From Azolla caroliniana (Eukaryota > Polypodiophyta), in the NCBI GenBank assembly GCA_043228905.1, contig JBHGNT010000008.1, forward strand, positions 12,400,001 through 12,464,000: a stretch of DNA of 64,000 bases, written 5' to 3'. Below the pieces are notes generated by a model that worked only from the letters and a program-made list of their open reading frames with translations, was not told the origin of the DNA and ran no database searches. How positions within the stretch are numbered: the first letter of the stretch is position 1; each line of letters starts with the position of its first letter. Of this stretch, positions 1 through 10,984 are shown piece by piece. The position numbers were made by a program, and so were the translations under genes.

Positions 1-238
1 GGGGTCCCGTTGGAGCTGAGCGGGAGAGTACTCTGAAAATGAGAAATTATGCGCAGTCCATCAGTCTGAAATGCATGCATTTTTGTATGACTACTTATTA
101 AGTGTTAGCTGGAGGTAAAACCCAAACTAAAATCTTTGAAATGGGTGATTGCTAAGCAAAGGTTAGATTTTGGTGTCAACGATGGATCGTTGTGAATGAT
201 AGATGCATATGAAGTAGAATGAATTGGATTGCGTGCAT

Positions 239-303
239 ATATCTTATCTTATCTTATCTTATCGATCTATGAACTATGAACTATGAACTATGAACTATGA
301 ACG
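239..303. repeat. Two adjacent microsatellites, (ATCTT)n then (CTATGAA)n
   Basis: About four and a half copies of ATCTT at 239-263 are followed directly by about five copies of the 7-mer CTATGAA at 265-301. Confidence 0.85.
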
Positions 304-598
304 TAGAGTAGAGACGAGATGAGATGAGATTTTTGATTTGTGTGGGCGTGACTGCCTGTCTACCTGGACGGATCCCACAGCAGCAGAGGAAGCAACAGAG
401 GACGCCATGGCAAGCAAGTAGTAGTTAGGAAGCAGAGATGAAAGGAAAGGAAGAGCTCTCTTCTGCCTGCCTGTCTATCTGTACTGCCTGCCTGCCTGCC
501 TGTCTCGCTCGATAGCACACACGATGAGCTTCTCTTTGCAGCGGAGTTCGAGGCAATGGAGCTAATTTGTAGTAGCAGTGTATGCTCCCTGATTTTCG

Positions 599-760
599 GT
601 TTTTTTTTTTTTTTTTCTCTTTTTTTTTTTTAATGTTTTTTGTTTTTCTTTTGGGGGGGGGGGAGGGTGGGGGTCAATAGATAGATAGATAGATAATCTA
701 CGGAATGAAATGGGTGGTGCTGCTGCCGCTGCTCAAGATGATGATGATGATGATCATGGA
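599..760. repeat. Poly-T, poly-G, GATA and TGA runs
   Basis: A T-dominated tract (599-632) is followed by a T/G tract with a G run (653-673), an ATAG run (677-695) and ATG/GAT triplets (738-755). Confidence 0.8.
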
Positions 761-872
761 TGAATGTTTTTCTGCTCTCCTCTCTCCCTCTTCCCTCTTT
801 TGTTGTTTTAGGTATGTGTGTGTATGTGGCTGAGGTTGCTCTTTTTTCCACAACTCTGTATGTGGCTCAGAA

Positions 873-875
<3 letters not shown>

Positions 876-905
<30 letters not shown>
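876..905. repeat. (CT)15 microsatellite
   Basis: About fifteen uninterrupted CT dinucleotides. They account for the Ser/Leu-rich and Arg/Glu-rich ORFs in this region. Confidence 0.9.
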
Positions 906-908
<3 letters not shown>

Positions 909-1770
909 CCTGCCAAACTGTGCGCTTTTCTTTATCCATTTGCCTTCTCTTCTTATTCTTCTTCTTCGTTTTCCTTTTTTTCCTTTTTTTATCCATTCAT
1001 TCGCCTCTTTATTTTCCTCCCTTTTCTTTTTATTATTGTTGTTATTATTTACATATTTTTATTAATAAAATAATCGATTGATTGTTATTAATATGTTATG
1101 TGTATGTTGTATGTGCATAATAGATAGATAAGGTTCCCTCCCTCCTCATCCACACATATGTCTCACTGGTCCACTCCCATGCCGCGTGTCAAAAAGCCCC
1201 CCGCCCCCTTCCTTCTAGACTCTTCTAAACGAAATTGCATGTAATATTGTCAAGTTATTATTCCCCTCTTTGCCTCGCTCTCAACAATGCTATCTATCAT
1301 TGGTGCAACCACTATACACCATGGCCATTTTTACTCCCTAACTTCACAACATTATCATCTCATGCTACAATTCCGATTCATAACTTGGGGAATCATATTA
1401 ACATTGAAGTCCAACATAGAAAATTGGGCAACAAACTTGATGTTTAGCGCATTCGTATAGTTAATTATATTGGATGATATGCAAAAAAATATACATTTAG
1501 CTCCGCATACTTAAATTTTGAAAAGTCTAACTTCAATGCATAATGTGTGTTTGTATGCGCACGAGAGTAAAGCTGACGAAAGTAGCTCAATCCATAGCTT
1601 TCAACCCTACATTCCACATTGTTTTTATAGTCAATTAGAATATTTACTAATATGTGAGCCCAATGCATGGTTTAATTAATAAAATATCAAAATGGCACTT
1701 TCTTCAATTATCAAGTAAAAAATATAGGTATTATTACTAAAAATTGGCTTTTAGGAATAATTCCTATATT

Positions 1771-2132
1771 TGTGGGAGAACATCATACAAAAATAATACC
1801 TTCTTGCAACTCATTAATTGAATATTTGAGGTGAGACTAATCACCAACTACCATTACACATGAGATCAAATGTGTGAACGGGTATAACAACATACTACAT
1901 ATATAAACAATCCATAGATTTCACTCTAGGTTTAGCTCACACTTCATGCACTCCATTCTATATCTATATCTACTCATGTATGAATACATGGGTTAGAGCT
2001 CTCACTCTGTCAAACTCTAAATTGTAATCACACTCCAATCCTCTATCTATATAATAAACTCTGTTTTCTCCACTTTGTACCTTGTGTCAAGTATATAGCT
2101 ATGCATCTTATTGTTTTGCATATAATCCAACA
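1771..2132 (+). repeat. Probable degenerate Copia 5' LTR (TG...CA)
   Basis: The segment starts TGTGGGAGAA and ends ATAATCCAACA, and has a TATA-like stretch (TATATAAAC near 1898). It precedes a TTGGTATTTGATGG sequence near 2158 that resembles a decayed initiator-Met primer-binding site (TGGTATCAGAGC). Copia-like coding relics follow on the same strand. No partner LTR is found in the window, so the boundaries are inferred. Confidence 0.45.
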
Positions 2133-3592
2133 TTGCTATACTGTTGATGAAGTAATAGATTGGTATTTGATGGAGGCGAGGGAAAATGTTTCAATTTTCT
2201 CATTCCATAGAGCAAATGAGTTCAATAAGTGCAGGTTTAAGTAGAACTCCACACCAAACAAAGCCCTAACCACGAGTAATATTAGAGAAGAAGCTTGATG
2301 AAGCAAACTACATGTGCAAGTTCAAAAGGTTCAACATACATTTTTATGAGCACTTGTACATTGTTTTTGGACTCTATATTGAGCTGATGCAAGCAATGTA
2401 TCCAAATAACCTACTGTCCATGCCCCAATAGACGCAAAGTTGTTTGCATCAAAGAAGTAAAATATTAAGACATTGCAATGGATGCAATGGTTGTGGGGAC
2501 AACTCATTTAGTGATGTTGATGTGGATTCAATACACATAAAAGTGACATGTGCCTCAAGAATCCATCGGAATCTAGAGGAGATGATGAATGAGACTAGGA
2601 TCCAAACTGTGAATCAATTGGCTTTTTTAATGGATGACGGAAAGTGAGACGGAATATATATCCCATGACAATCCATACACATGTTTGTATGAACTTTACA
2701 TGTGTGTGTGTGTGTGTATGTTTATATGTTACATGTTTGGATGTGTTTTATCTAATTTATATGAGAGAGAAAGAGAAAATGAGAGAGAAAGAGCGAGAGG
2801 AGGGGGGGGGGGGGGGGGGGATAAACATATCTACAATAACACGATCAAGGGCATGATCATGCTTGATGTTTGATCATATGTAGAGAAAGAGGAGAAGGTT
2901 GGAGTGTCCAAGAACAAGCATAAAAAAGGGCCTTTTAAAATCTTATTTTACTTTTCATTTTCTTGAAACTTTTTCGAATTGTGGCACTATATGTTGGGTT
3001 TTATAAGCTGATGTTAGTGTCACAAATGTTTTCTAATGTCTAGGTGTTGTCATTTTTGTCAAGCTAGCCCAATGCAGATGCCAACAAATTGAGATTTTAA
3101 AGGATGTATGTGAATCTTGTATTATGGGCAAGCAAGAATGAAATAACTCCTCAAGAGAGTCATAATCGAGAAGAGACTCCTATAGAGCTTAACACCTTGA
3201 CCTCTATGGCAAGAGATAGATGTCTACACCTACTTTGGTGGGATCTCTACACTTTTTATTGATAGTGAACGATTATAGTAGTAAGACATGGGTTTATTTC
3301 ATTCTAAAGCAAGCTAAAGTTGTAAAAGTTTGTGGCACAAAGTGAGAAAGAGACATGGAAGATAATGAAAAAGTTTGAAAGAAATTGGGGAGGTGAAATC
3401 CTATGAGTAATAAAATATTTTGGCTACTATTTTAGTTAGATATCTCTCGTACTTCACAATAGATTGACATGCTTGATATATTTTGAAAGAGATGGCAAAC
3501 TCATTTGGTTTGAAGCATTGAATATCAATAGTCTACACTGCTCACCACACAAAAATCTACTCAACATGAAGGAGATCCTTCATATAGAGTTT
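2133..3592 (+). pseudogene. Old Copia relic: gag-like and integrase remnants, left part
   Basis: Plus-strand decayed Copia coding sequence. Around 2290-2340 a KLDEANY-like stretch recalls the start of Copia gag. Near 3115-3140 the frame reads CESCIMGKQ, the end of the gag-pre-integrase zinc region. Near 3260-3310 it reads IVNDYSSKTWVYF, a Copia integrase signature (usually DDYSRKTWVYF). Near 3510-3545 it reads LKH...VYTAHHT, like the segment before the catalytic Glu. Many stops and frameshifts make it non-functional. It contains a TG microsatellite (2702-2718), a GA-rich tract and a G run (about 2762-2820). Copia A interrupts it at 3592/3593, and the flank continues at 9480. Confidence 0.6.
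2700..2820. repeat. (TG)n, GA-rich tract and poly-G run
   Basis: A TG run at 2702-2718 is followed by GAGAGA/AGAG sequence at 2764-2800 and an uninterrupted G run of about 18 bases ending at 2820. Confidence 0.85.
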
Positions 3593-3962
3593 TGAAAAGA
3601 TTAACGTGCAGAAGCTAAACAAAACACAGAGAAACAATGGAAGAACACAGTACGCGAGAGAGAGAGACAAAGAGAGCAGAAGACTCAAAACTCTATTCCA
3701 AATAATACATTCTCTGTACAAACAAATGTGCTTAGAGAGAACTTTTATACAAAGTCCTTAAAGGACGGTCGGAAGTACCGACGAGTACTTCAATGGCCAT
3801 AATTAAACTACTGACACTAACTCCCAAAAGCATAACTGCCTACTAGACTAGAAGTGTATGCCTCTAACGGCCTACCTGCTCTGATCCGGCTCACCGATCC
3901 AATTTGGGCCTAGCCGATCAATCTTCATCCGATCCGACCCATGTTAAGCTTGCTTCTCAACA
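3593..3962 (-). repeat. 3' LTR of Copia A
   Basis: 370-bp LTR. In sense orientation it begins TGTTGAGAAGCAAGC and ends GTTAATCTTTTCA. It contains TTGTATAAAAG, a likely TATA box. The polypurine tract follows immediately at 3963. Confidence 0.85.
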
Positions 3963-6900
3963 CTCCCCCTCAAGCTCAACTTGATATTCCTTCTGTTCTG
4001 CCAGTTCTATCTTCCGGCTCCTCCTGGCATCTTCACACCTTGCTCTTGCTCCTCGTCCCGTCCGGTCCCATATTCCATGACCCCTCCGGTTCAATGTTGC
4101 TTGATCCGTTCGGTTCGGCGCATCTTGACCCCTTCGATAGGTTTGTTTGTTCATCAGGCCCATCTCCGCTCCCTCACTATTGTGGCTTTGGGGCCCCTCG
4201 GTTCGTTTGCTTCTTCTTTTCGGTATTGGCTTTGGGTGCCCTCTCGTGTGCTTGGCCTTTGTGTAATTCAGTTCGTTAGAGTCGAACCACTTGACCGAAT
4301 CGGCTGTCTCCGATTAATCATCCTTCTTCAGGCCCTTGACCACATCCGACCATGTCTTGGTCCTGGCCTTTTTCTTCAGATAGGCTCTATCCTTCTTGAC
4401 TTTGCCGCCTTTGCAGCCTACTCCGGCTCTATCGGATGTTTCGGCTTCCTCAATCGATTCAGCTTCTTCTTCGGCTCTCCTCCTTTCGGCGGGTTCTTTC
4501 TCCGGCTCGTCTGCTGCTCTACCCCTCAAGTGCGGCACGTTGAGATGTTGGATGCCAAGCATCTTAGAGAAGTGTTGCAACTTGTCCAACCCGAGTGCCT
4601 TGGTGAAGATGTCGGCCACTTGTCGATCGGTTCGAACATACCAGAGTTTGACTTCACCGCTTATGAATCGCTCACGCAGGAAGTGATAATGCACTTCTAT
4701 GTGCTTGGTATGAGCATGGAATACCGGGTTCTTGGCTAGCTGCATGCTATTGATGTTGTCGCAGTAGAGCGGAATCAGAGTTGGAACTTCGACCCGTAAG
4801 TCCTACAACAGCCGCCGGAGACATATAGCCTCACAAGTTGCGATGGTGGCACCTCTATACTCAACTTCGGTGCTTGACAAGGCCACTGTCGGCTGCTTCA
4901 TGCTACTCTAGGTGACAACCGCACTCCCAAGAGAGAACATGAAATTGGATGTCGATATTCGATCCGTGGCATCTCCGGCCCAATCGACATCAGTATAGCC
5001 GACTAGTTGTTCAACAATGTCGTGCCAGTACAGTAGTCCTCGATCCTTCATGCCACTCACATATCACAATATTCAATGCTCGCACTGAAGATGCTTGATA
5101 GTCGGTCTCTGCATGAACTGACTTATCACTCCGACCGGATAGCTAAGATTGGGTCGGGTGATAGTTAAGTATATTAGGCTTCCAACAATTTTCTAGAACC
5201 GTTTCTCATCGGAGGCCTCTCCCGAGTTAGGACAAAGCTTTAGGTTTCTGTCGAGAGGAGTAGAGATAGATTGGCAATACGTCATCCCAAACTTGTACAA
5301 CATATTTGAGACATAATGTCATTGAGTGAGTAATATGTTGTCAGGGTGTGAATCACTTCGATTTCGACGAAGTAATGAAGGTACCCTAAATCCTTCATTT
5401 CGAATGTGTTTGACAATTGTGATTTCACTTGGCCAATTTTAGCAACGTCAGGCCCGGTGACGACCAAGTCATCCACGTAGAGAAATATGCAGACCAACCC
5501 TTTTTAACCTTTTTGGATGAACAAGGATGAGTCGGATTTCGAGACCTCAAACCCCATCTTATGCAATCATTGTGTGATTTTGGAGTTCCAAGCTCGTGGG
5601 GCTTGTTTGAGACTGTAAAGCGACTTCTTTAGCCAACATACTGTCGACTTGCTCAACTCCGACTGAAAACCAGGGGGTTGGACCATAAATACTTGCTCTT
5701 CAAGGTCGCCTTGAAGAAACGTGTTCTTAATGTCCATCTGGTGTAGATGTCACCCCCTTGCTGCTGTTACAACCAACACCACATGGACTATCGTCATCTT
5801 CGCCACTGGTGAGAAGGTCTCGTCGTAGTCGATGTCATGGGTATGCGCATATGCTTTCGCCACCAATCGGGCCTTGTACCGGTTGACCGAACCGTCGGCG
5901 TTGTACTTTATCTTTTACACCCAAGTCCTAGGTCTTGTTGGCAGCTAGTGCCCACATTTCTTCCTCCATGGCTGATCGCCATTTGGCATCCTATGATGCC
6001 TTCGCATAGCTCTCCGGCTCACGGATTTTTGCCCCTTTCATCATGTACGTATAATGGTGCGCCATGTTTTCATTGTAACCATACTGGATCACCATGTTCT
6101 TGTGGTGAGTCGATCGGTGTAACTTTAAATTCGTCGATTTGAGGGCCCTCTTGGCCACATCTGTCCTCGACTCTTGAGGTCCGTCTTCACTCTGGTTGAT
6201 GTCAAATTCTCTCTGATTCTATGCACCTTTGTCTATGCCATAGTCCGTCATCTTCATCTTCCCCTTCTCTTTGCGTGTATACCGTCTCCTCAATTCCTTG
6301 CGCGGGGAGTGCACGACCGAGTCTTCACTGCTCGCCAACTCTTCGTTCAGCTGGTCACTCTGACTCAGCTCTTCATTCGGGCCATTCAACCGGAATGAAA
6401 TCAGACTCTCTTCTAGAGTCTGATTTTGGATATATATAACTGTTCAAACGACTTTAGCCCAATAGAATTTGGGTATGCTCTTCTCTTCTAGCATTGCCCT
6501 TGCTGCTTCCACAATTGACGGGTTCTTCCTTTCGGCTATACCATTCTGTTCGGACATATATCTACAACTAAATTCATGTTGAATTCCCATTTGTTGTAGA
6601 TAACACTTAAACTGGTTGCAAAAGTATTCTTTTCTGCCATCCAACCGCAAACACTTGATTTTCCGTTTTGTTTCTCTTTCGACAAGATTTTGCAAGTTTC
6701 AGAAACAAGAGAAGACATCACTCTTCTTCGTGTTGGCTATAATCGTTGATGAAGGAGACGAAGTATCGAGTCCCGCCTAAGCACACATTTTGTGCTGGTC
6801 CCCACACATCTGAATGTATTAAGTCGAGCTTGTTGTGGCTCTGATTACACTCGTTGGAGAATGGAAGTCGGTGTTGCTTCCCTAGCTGACGGGCTTCACA

Positions 6901-7503
6901 AACTTGGGCCTTCCGGCCACTAAACTTTGGCAAGCCGAATGCAATCTATTTCACTTACAATTTTTGAAGCCTTTGATAGTTAACATGGCTGATCCGCTTA
7001 TGCCATAAGTAGATATTCGACTCGACTTTTGTCGTTTGGCAAACATTGCGGTGTCGACGCCATTTGTGTCAAGGATAAACATCCTCCCTTCTTGATGCCC
7101 TTGTGCGATGATCTAACCTTCTTCTTCGATGAAGTACTCGAGGTGTGTGAACCAGACTTGCATCCCTTGGTCGACAATTTGTTCGACCAACACCAAGTTC
7201 TTGGTGATTGTAGGAACATGCAGGATGTTCATCAGTCTCCCCTTCTGTCCGACATGGCTCAGGGGGACATCATTGACATGCTCGATGGGATGTGAGTTGT
7301 CGTCACCGGTTTTGACGACCCTCGGTTGTTCCGGTTTCTCCAAATATGAGAACCACTCTTCGTTGCTCATCATGCGGTTTGTTGCTCCAGAATCGACATG
7401 CCACACTTCATTCGGTTTCGAGGTGCTTGTCTTAATCGAGGGTGCCTTGTGCTTCATCACAAAGGCTAGGCCCTTTCCGGCTTGCTCTAAGCCTTGCACG
7501 TAG
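3957..7503 (-). pseudogene. Copia A pol: protease, integrase, RT, RNase H and charged C-terminal tail
   Basis: Minus-strand fragments lie in the normal Copia order. They are protease (WHVDSGATN, about 7385), gag-pre-integrase (6718-7000, CEARQLGKQHRLPF and HSDVWGPAQN), integrase end (6444-6695, SEQNGIAERKN), RT (5000-5900, with FLYVDDLVV in 5282-5497) and RNase H (about 4560-5000, ending ADIFTKALGLDKL in 4314-4745). A Lys/Glu-rich tail follows RNase H and continues through the polypurine tract, ending VELEGEC with the stop codon inside the 3' LTR at 3957-3959. Several stops and frameshifts interrupt it. The 252-residue plus-strand frame over 3981-4739 is its shadow. Confidence 0.8.
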
Positions 7504-8063
7504 TGTTGGGAAACAGGTCCCTCTAGATGGGAAGAAATTCGAAAATCTATTTCCGAAAAATCGACAAATTGACAATGGATGGAAAATCGACTCGGGTATT
7601 AGCTGAATCGATCGAAGCCGAATCGGGAGACTATATTCATAAATAGTCTTAATGTTCCCCTTGTGGGCTATATCTGTAAATAGCCCAGTAAGTTGTATTG
7701 GTATAAATACAACTAGGGCAAACTTTATGTAGTGTAGTTCATCATTATTTATACAGTTAGAGAAGGTATTTGCTTCTGTAACTAAGTGACAGAGAGAGAG
7801 TGAGAGTTGTAACTTTGTAGCCGTCAGTCGACGAAGAAGAGTTCAAGGTCGTTGCCTTGAATCCTCTTGTTGTACTCCTCCCCTTATAGTGATTTGTTTC
7901 TTGGGTTTTGTGGACCCCCATGGTTTTTCCCTTTCGGGTTTTCCACATAAAACATTTTGTGTGTTTGTTCTTTGTTTTCTGTTTTGTTTGTGTATTGTTG
8001 ACTTGTTCCTTGCACCCGAATACATATACAAGAAACCAGTTGTGGTCGGTCATGATCCTAACA
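7504..8063 (+). mobile_element. Solo LTR of a TGTTGG-type Copia family inside Copia A
   Basis: 560 bp, beginning TGTTGGGAAACAGG and ending GATCCTAACA, with no internal domain. It is flanked by a perfect 5-bp duplication CGTAG (7499-7503 and 8064-8068), so it is a solo LTR left by LTR-LTR recombination. Its first 30 bases (TAGATGGGAAGAA region) match the LTR start at 16155 and the solo LTR at 27761, so it belongs to the family of fragment I. It separates Copia A gag from pol. Confidence 0.9.
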
Positions 8064-8976
8064 CGTAGTGCGACAACTGCCGATTTCCTTGTTCAGCTTT
8101 GCTTGATCCGGATTTGTCCGAATCAGTCTTCTTCTTCCAACAGTCGCTTTCTCTATGGCCTTTTCGGCCACAATACCAGCATTCCGCCTCAACCTTCCTT
8201 TTCCGGTTTCCGGTGCTGCCATGACTCCCCTTGCTCGTGGAATGTCCGGAATTGCTGTCAGCATGTCGATTATGCCTCTGATTCTGCTCTTGTCAGTCGT
8301 CGATCCACCTCGTCCTCCACGGCCATGGGGCTGATCCGTCTCCGTGTACAACATCCCACTATCCGATTGTGTGCTCCTTGACACACCCACGTGGTTCTCT
8401 TCAACAATAAGCATCAATTGCAGGTCCAAAAACGACGGTGGCTTCTCCCTTGTGTAGATACCTGTCCGGATCGACCCATACCTTTGAGCTAGACCACTGA
8501 GGCAAATATGCACCATTTCTTCCTCGTCAACCATCACATCGATGGACCTCAGGGCATCAGAGATTTCCTTGAGTTTGGTGGTGTAGTTGGTCATCGTCAT
8601 ATCCCTTTGTCGGATATTGTTGAGCTCGACGAAGGTGCAACTTTCGGGCTATGGTACTCATGAAGAAAATCTTTTTCAGATTTTCCTAGGCCTCCTTCAA
8701 CGTCTTTGCATCCCGAATGTACCCCAACATATGATCATGCACACAGGACGCAAGGCAGTACAAGACTTTACTTGCTGCCTACTCCCAAATTGGAAAATCC
8801 TTGGGTGTCGGTTCTGGCAGTACTCTGTTTTCTCCATCGATGTAGCTCTACTAACCATGCCCGAGCAGGTACTGGTGCATCTTGTACCGCCAAGTTGCGT
8901 AGTTTTTTTGGTCCAACTTCTCCGTCAGAAGATCACCACCCATTCCTCAGTTCATTTTCTTCTTGTCCGTACCTGT
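8064..8976 (-). pseudogene. Copia A gag (UBN2-type) remnant
   Basis: Minus-strand remnant. The N-terminal part (about 8976-8600, TEKLDQKNYATW and KMHQYLLGHG) aligns with Copia D gag, as does the longest intact piece (8058-8600, NYTTKLKEI... VDEEEMVHICLSGL). The C-terminal zinc knuckle can be read near 8150-8190 as CWYCGRKGH in another frame. Stops and frameshifts show it is dead. The solo LTR is inserted just after the knuckle. It would be the nucleocapsid protein of the virus-like particle. Confidence 0.7.
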
Positions 8977-9036
8977 CCAGGGATTAGGGTTTGTTTGTGT
9001 TGAATGCTTGTCGGTAGTACATGATTCTTAACCCTT

Positions 9037-9050
9037 GCACTCTGATACCA
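9037..9050 (-). promoter_or_regulatory. Primer-binding site of Copia A
   Basis: The minus strand reads TGGTATCAGAGTGC directly after the 5' LTR, complementary to the 3' end of initiator-Met tRNA. This is the usual Copia minus-strand primer. Confidence 0.8.
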
Positions 9051-9479
9051 TGAAAAGATTAACGTGTGGAAGTTAAACAGAATTCAACCGACTCAGCTAG
9101 ACAACAACAAAGAACATAGAGAAATAATGGACGAACATAGTATGTGGGAGAGAGACAGAGGGAGTAGAATACTAAAAACTCTATTCAAAATAATATGTTC
9201 TCTGTACAAACAAATGTGCTTAGAGAGCACTTTTATATAAGTACTTAAAGGATGGTTAGAAGTACTGACAAGTACTTCAATGCTCACAACTAAGCTACTA
9301 ACACTAACTCCCAAAAGCATAACTGTGCAGTAGAGTAGGAGTGTAGGCCTCTAACGACTGATCGGCTCCCCGTGGATTCGGCTCACAGATCTGATCACGG
9401 CCTAGCCGATTAGTCTTCATCTGATCCGGCTCTCAGCTCATTCACCTGATTCGGCCCATGTTGAGCTTGCTTCTCAACA
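9051..9479 (-). repeat. 5' LTR of Copia A
   Basis: 429-bp LTR homologous to 3593-3962 but with about 57 bp of extra sequence in two blocks. A TATAAAAG box is readable on the minus strand near 9230. The flank AGTTC follows. Confidence 0.85.
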
Positions 9480-9700
9480 AGTTCTTTATACGATAGACCG
9501 TGAGTTCTTCTATGGAGAGCCCAAATGGTAGAATTGAACAACGCCTATCGTGATGAGTCCACACAATAATACTCAATGAGTTCTATTGTTTGGGGAAAGA
9601 GAAGGAAAATGATGTGAGTGCTCGGTGGATAGGTGATACCCATGATTTTACACAAAAAGAGCAACATTATAGGTTGCATGAAGACATGACATTTCTTCAT
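9480..9700 (+). pseudogene. Right flank of the old Copia relic cut by Copia A
   Basis: Directly continues the target site of Copia A. A reading such as PNGRIEQ near 9520 may be a decayed catalytic-Glu region (usually QNGVVERKN), expected at this point of integrase. The rest is too decayed to assign. Confidence 0.35.
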
Positions 9701-10071
9701 CGTCGGCACCGGCGATGACTAAATAATCAACGTAAATTAAAATACTAACTAGACCATTCTGACCTTGGCGGATGAAAAGTGAAGAGTCCGACTTCGACAT
9801 CTGAAACCCATCTGACGAAGTCATTGCATGATCTTTGCGTTCCAGGCACGCGGGGCTTGCTTTAGTTTGTAGAGGGACTTCTTCTACCGGAAAACAACCA
9901 ATGTGTTCATTCTGGATTGAAATCTGGGGGGTTGTACCACATACACCTGTTCCTAAAGCTCACCTTGCAGGAACACATTCTTTACATCCATTTAATGTAA
10001 GTGCCATCCCTTTGCCGCAACTACCGCAAGCAGAACACAGACGGTCCTCATCTTCGCCACTGGTGTTTATG
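9700..10071 (-). pseudogene. Copia reverse transcriptase fragment
   Basis: On the minus strand this corresponds to the middle of Copia RT as seen in Copia D and B. It carries the motif order TxRVxLAVxAxKGWHLHQMDVKN, then the PPGFQ region, the KLKQAPRAWNAK region (9840-9870) and the KSDSSLFI region (9775-9800). No LTR or other domain is attached and the frames are broken. It is closely related to the Copia A/B/D family and is probably a remnant of a separate copy. Confidence 0.6.
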
Positions 10072-10270
10072 TTGGGCTCGACTAGCCACAGACACAAGTG
10101 TCCTATCTGGAACACGTATCCAAAGGGATGGTTGGGATATGAATCCTTATCCGGTATTGATCCGACAAGTTATATGCAACACTTCGGCTCCTACCGGATT
10201 GCCTTCCGGATCGTTTAATACATATCCGATCCGTAATTACACGCTGTCGTGAAGGATTTGCTTCACGATA
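10072..10270. other. Unassigned segment
   Basis: Contains scattered TCCGGAT/ATCCGG words like those in the Copia LTRs of this window but cannot be aligned to one by eye. It may be an LTR scrap. Confidence 0.25.
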
Positions 10271-10284
10271 TAAAAATAAACTTC

Positions 10285-10375
10285 AATATTGTATTAAGTA
10301 ACATTTAAGAGACTTGAACCCATAATCTCACACACCAAGGACAAAGTATATATACCATTAAGATAAGTTATTTTC
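10285..10375 (-). repeat. tRNA-derived SINE candidate 1
   Basis: The minus strand carries an A-box-like TATCTTAATGGTATA and, about 43 bp further on, a B-box GGTTCAAGTC (10311-10320 on the plus strand). This is the spacing of a tRNA-type polymerase III promoter. No clover-leaf tRNA can be folded by eye, so a SINE head is more likely than a tRNA gene. Confidence 0.4.
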
Positions 10376-10379
10376 TATA

Positions 10380-10597
10380 ATTATATTTTTATCATCATAC
10401 TTATGACATGTGTATCTTCATACATTAGAGTGTAGATGAGCATGATGGCTATCATGCATCACATGCATGCCATGCACCCCCCATATCATCATACGCATGA
10501 GAGAACTGACAAAGAGAGGTAAGGAATTAAGGGATGAATCAAGGGGAAAAAAGAGTAATCAATCAAGAGAAAGTTAGAATATAATATAATAAACAAA
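10380..10597. other. AT-rich intergenic stretch
   Basis: No ORF or repeat element recognised. Confidence 0.4.
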
Positions 10598-10599
10598 CA

Positions 10600-10745
10600 A
10601 GTTAGCTCATTTAGGAAGGGGCTCGTGTTTTGAAGTTGGAGTCAAGGGTTCAAATCTTAAGTTTAGCAAAAGAAAAGTTGAATATTGTGATTGACATTGT
10701 AACTTTGGTAAAACCTTGTGTTGCTAATATAAAACTTATTCTTTA
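10600..10745 (+). repeat. tRNA-derived SINE candidate 2
   Basis: Plus strand with an A-box-like TTAGCTCATTTAGG (10602-10615) and a B-box GGGTTCAAATC (10646-10656) about 45 bp apart. An AT-rich, unstructured tail follows to about 10745. This looks like a SINE with a tRNA-like head; a functional tRNA is not supported. Confidence 0.45.
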
Positions 10746-10984
10746 ATACATTTTCCCTTCTTAAATCATACATTGTCTCTGTCATCTTATCTATGCTCAT
10801 CTCTCTCCCACACATTACTTTTAACTCTTCTTCTTCCTATCCTTAATCTTTCTAACATCAACGTACAAGCCTTGTAAAATATATAGCCAACTTCCTTTAA
10901 CCTTAGTCCTTGCGACTTCGCCGCACAAACCACAACTTGTATTACTTTTGTGAAATTTATACATCGATCCGGATCCTTTTGATA
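10746..10984. other. AT/CT-rich intergenic stretch
   Basis: No gene or element recognised. It may contain the decayed remainder of the LTR scrap that begins at 10985. Confidence 0.35.

Larger units (their letters stand above)
1..1770. other. Intergenic DNA rich in simple repeats; no gene seen
   Basis: No ORF here has a recognisable domain; the open frames at 630-1081 are translations of CT, T-rich and GA runs. The stretch holds a clustered set of microsatellites (ATCTT, CTATGAA, poly-T, poly-G, GATA, TGA, CT). From about 1080 on it is AT-rich and featureless. It could be flanking or UTR sequence of a host gene lying to the left, but nothing in the sequence shows that. Confidence 0.5.
3593..9479 (-). 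mobile_element. Copia A: full-length degenerate Ty1/Copia element
   Basis: Minus-strand element with two LTRs (3593-3962 and 9051-9479) of the TGTTGAG...TTTTCA type. Next to the high-coordinate LTR is a primer-binding site reading TGGTATCAGAGTGC (initiator-Met tRNA), and a CTTGAGGGGGAG polypurine tract abuts the low-coordinate LTR. The flanks AGTTT (3588-3592) and AGTTC (9480-9484) form a 4-of-5 target duplication. The interior encodes gag, protease, integrase, RT and RNase H, all broken by stops and frameshifts. A 560-bp solo LTR of another Copia family sits inside at 7504-8063. The two LTRs differ by indels of about 25 and 32 bp, so the insertion is old. Confidence 0.85.

Noticed and set aside
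630-1081. Five overlapping open frames, His-, Ser- or Leu-rich
   Set aside because: They are translations of poly-T, TGA and CT microsatellites in several frames.
3981-4739. 252-codon plus-strand ORF
   Set aside because: Antisense shadow of the charged tail and RNase H end of Copia A, which has clear motifs on the minus strand.
10600-10660. Functional tRNA gene
   Set aside because: A and B boxes are present but acceptor and anticodon stems cannot be paired; SINE head preferred.
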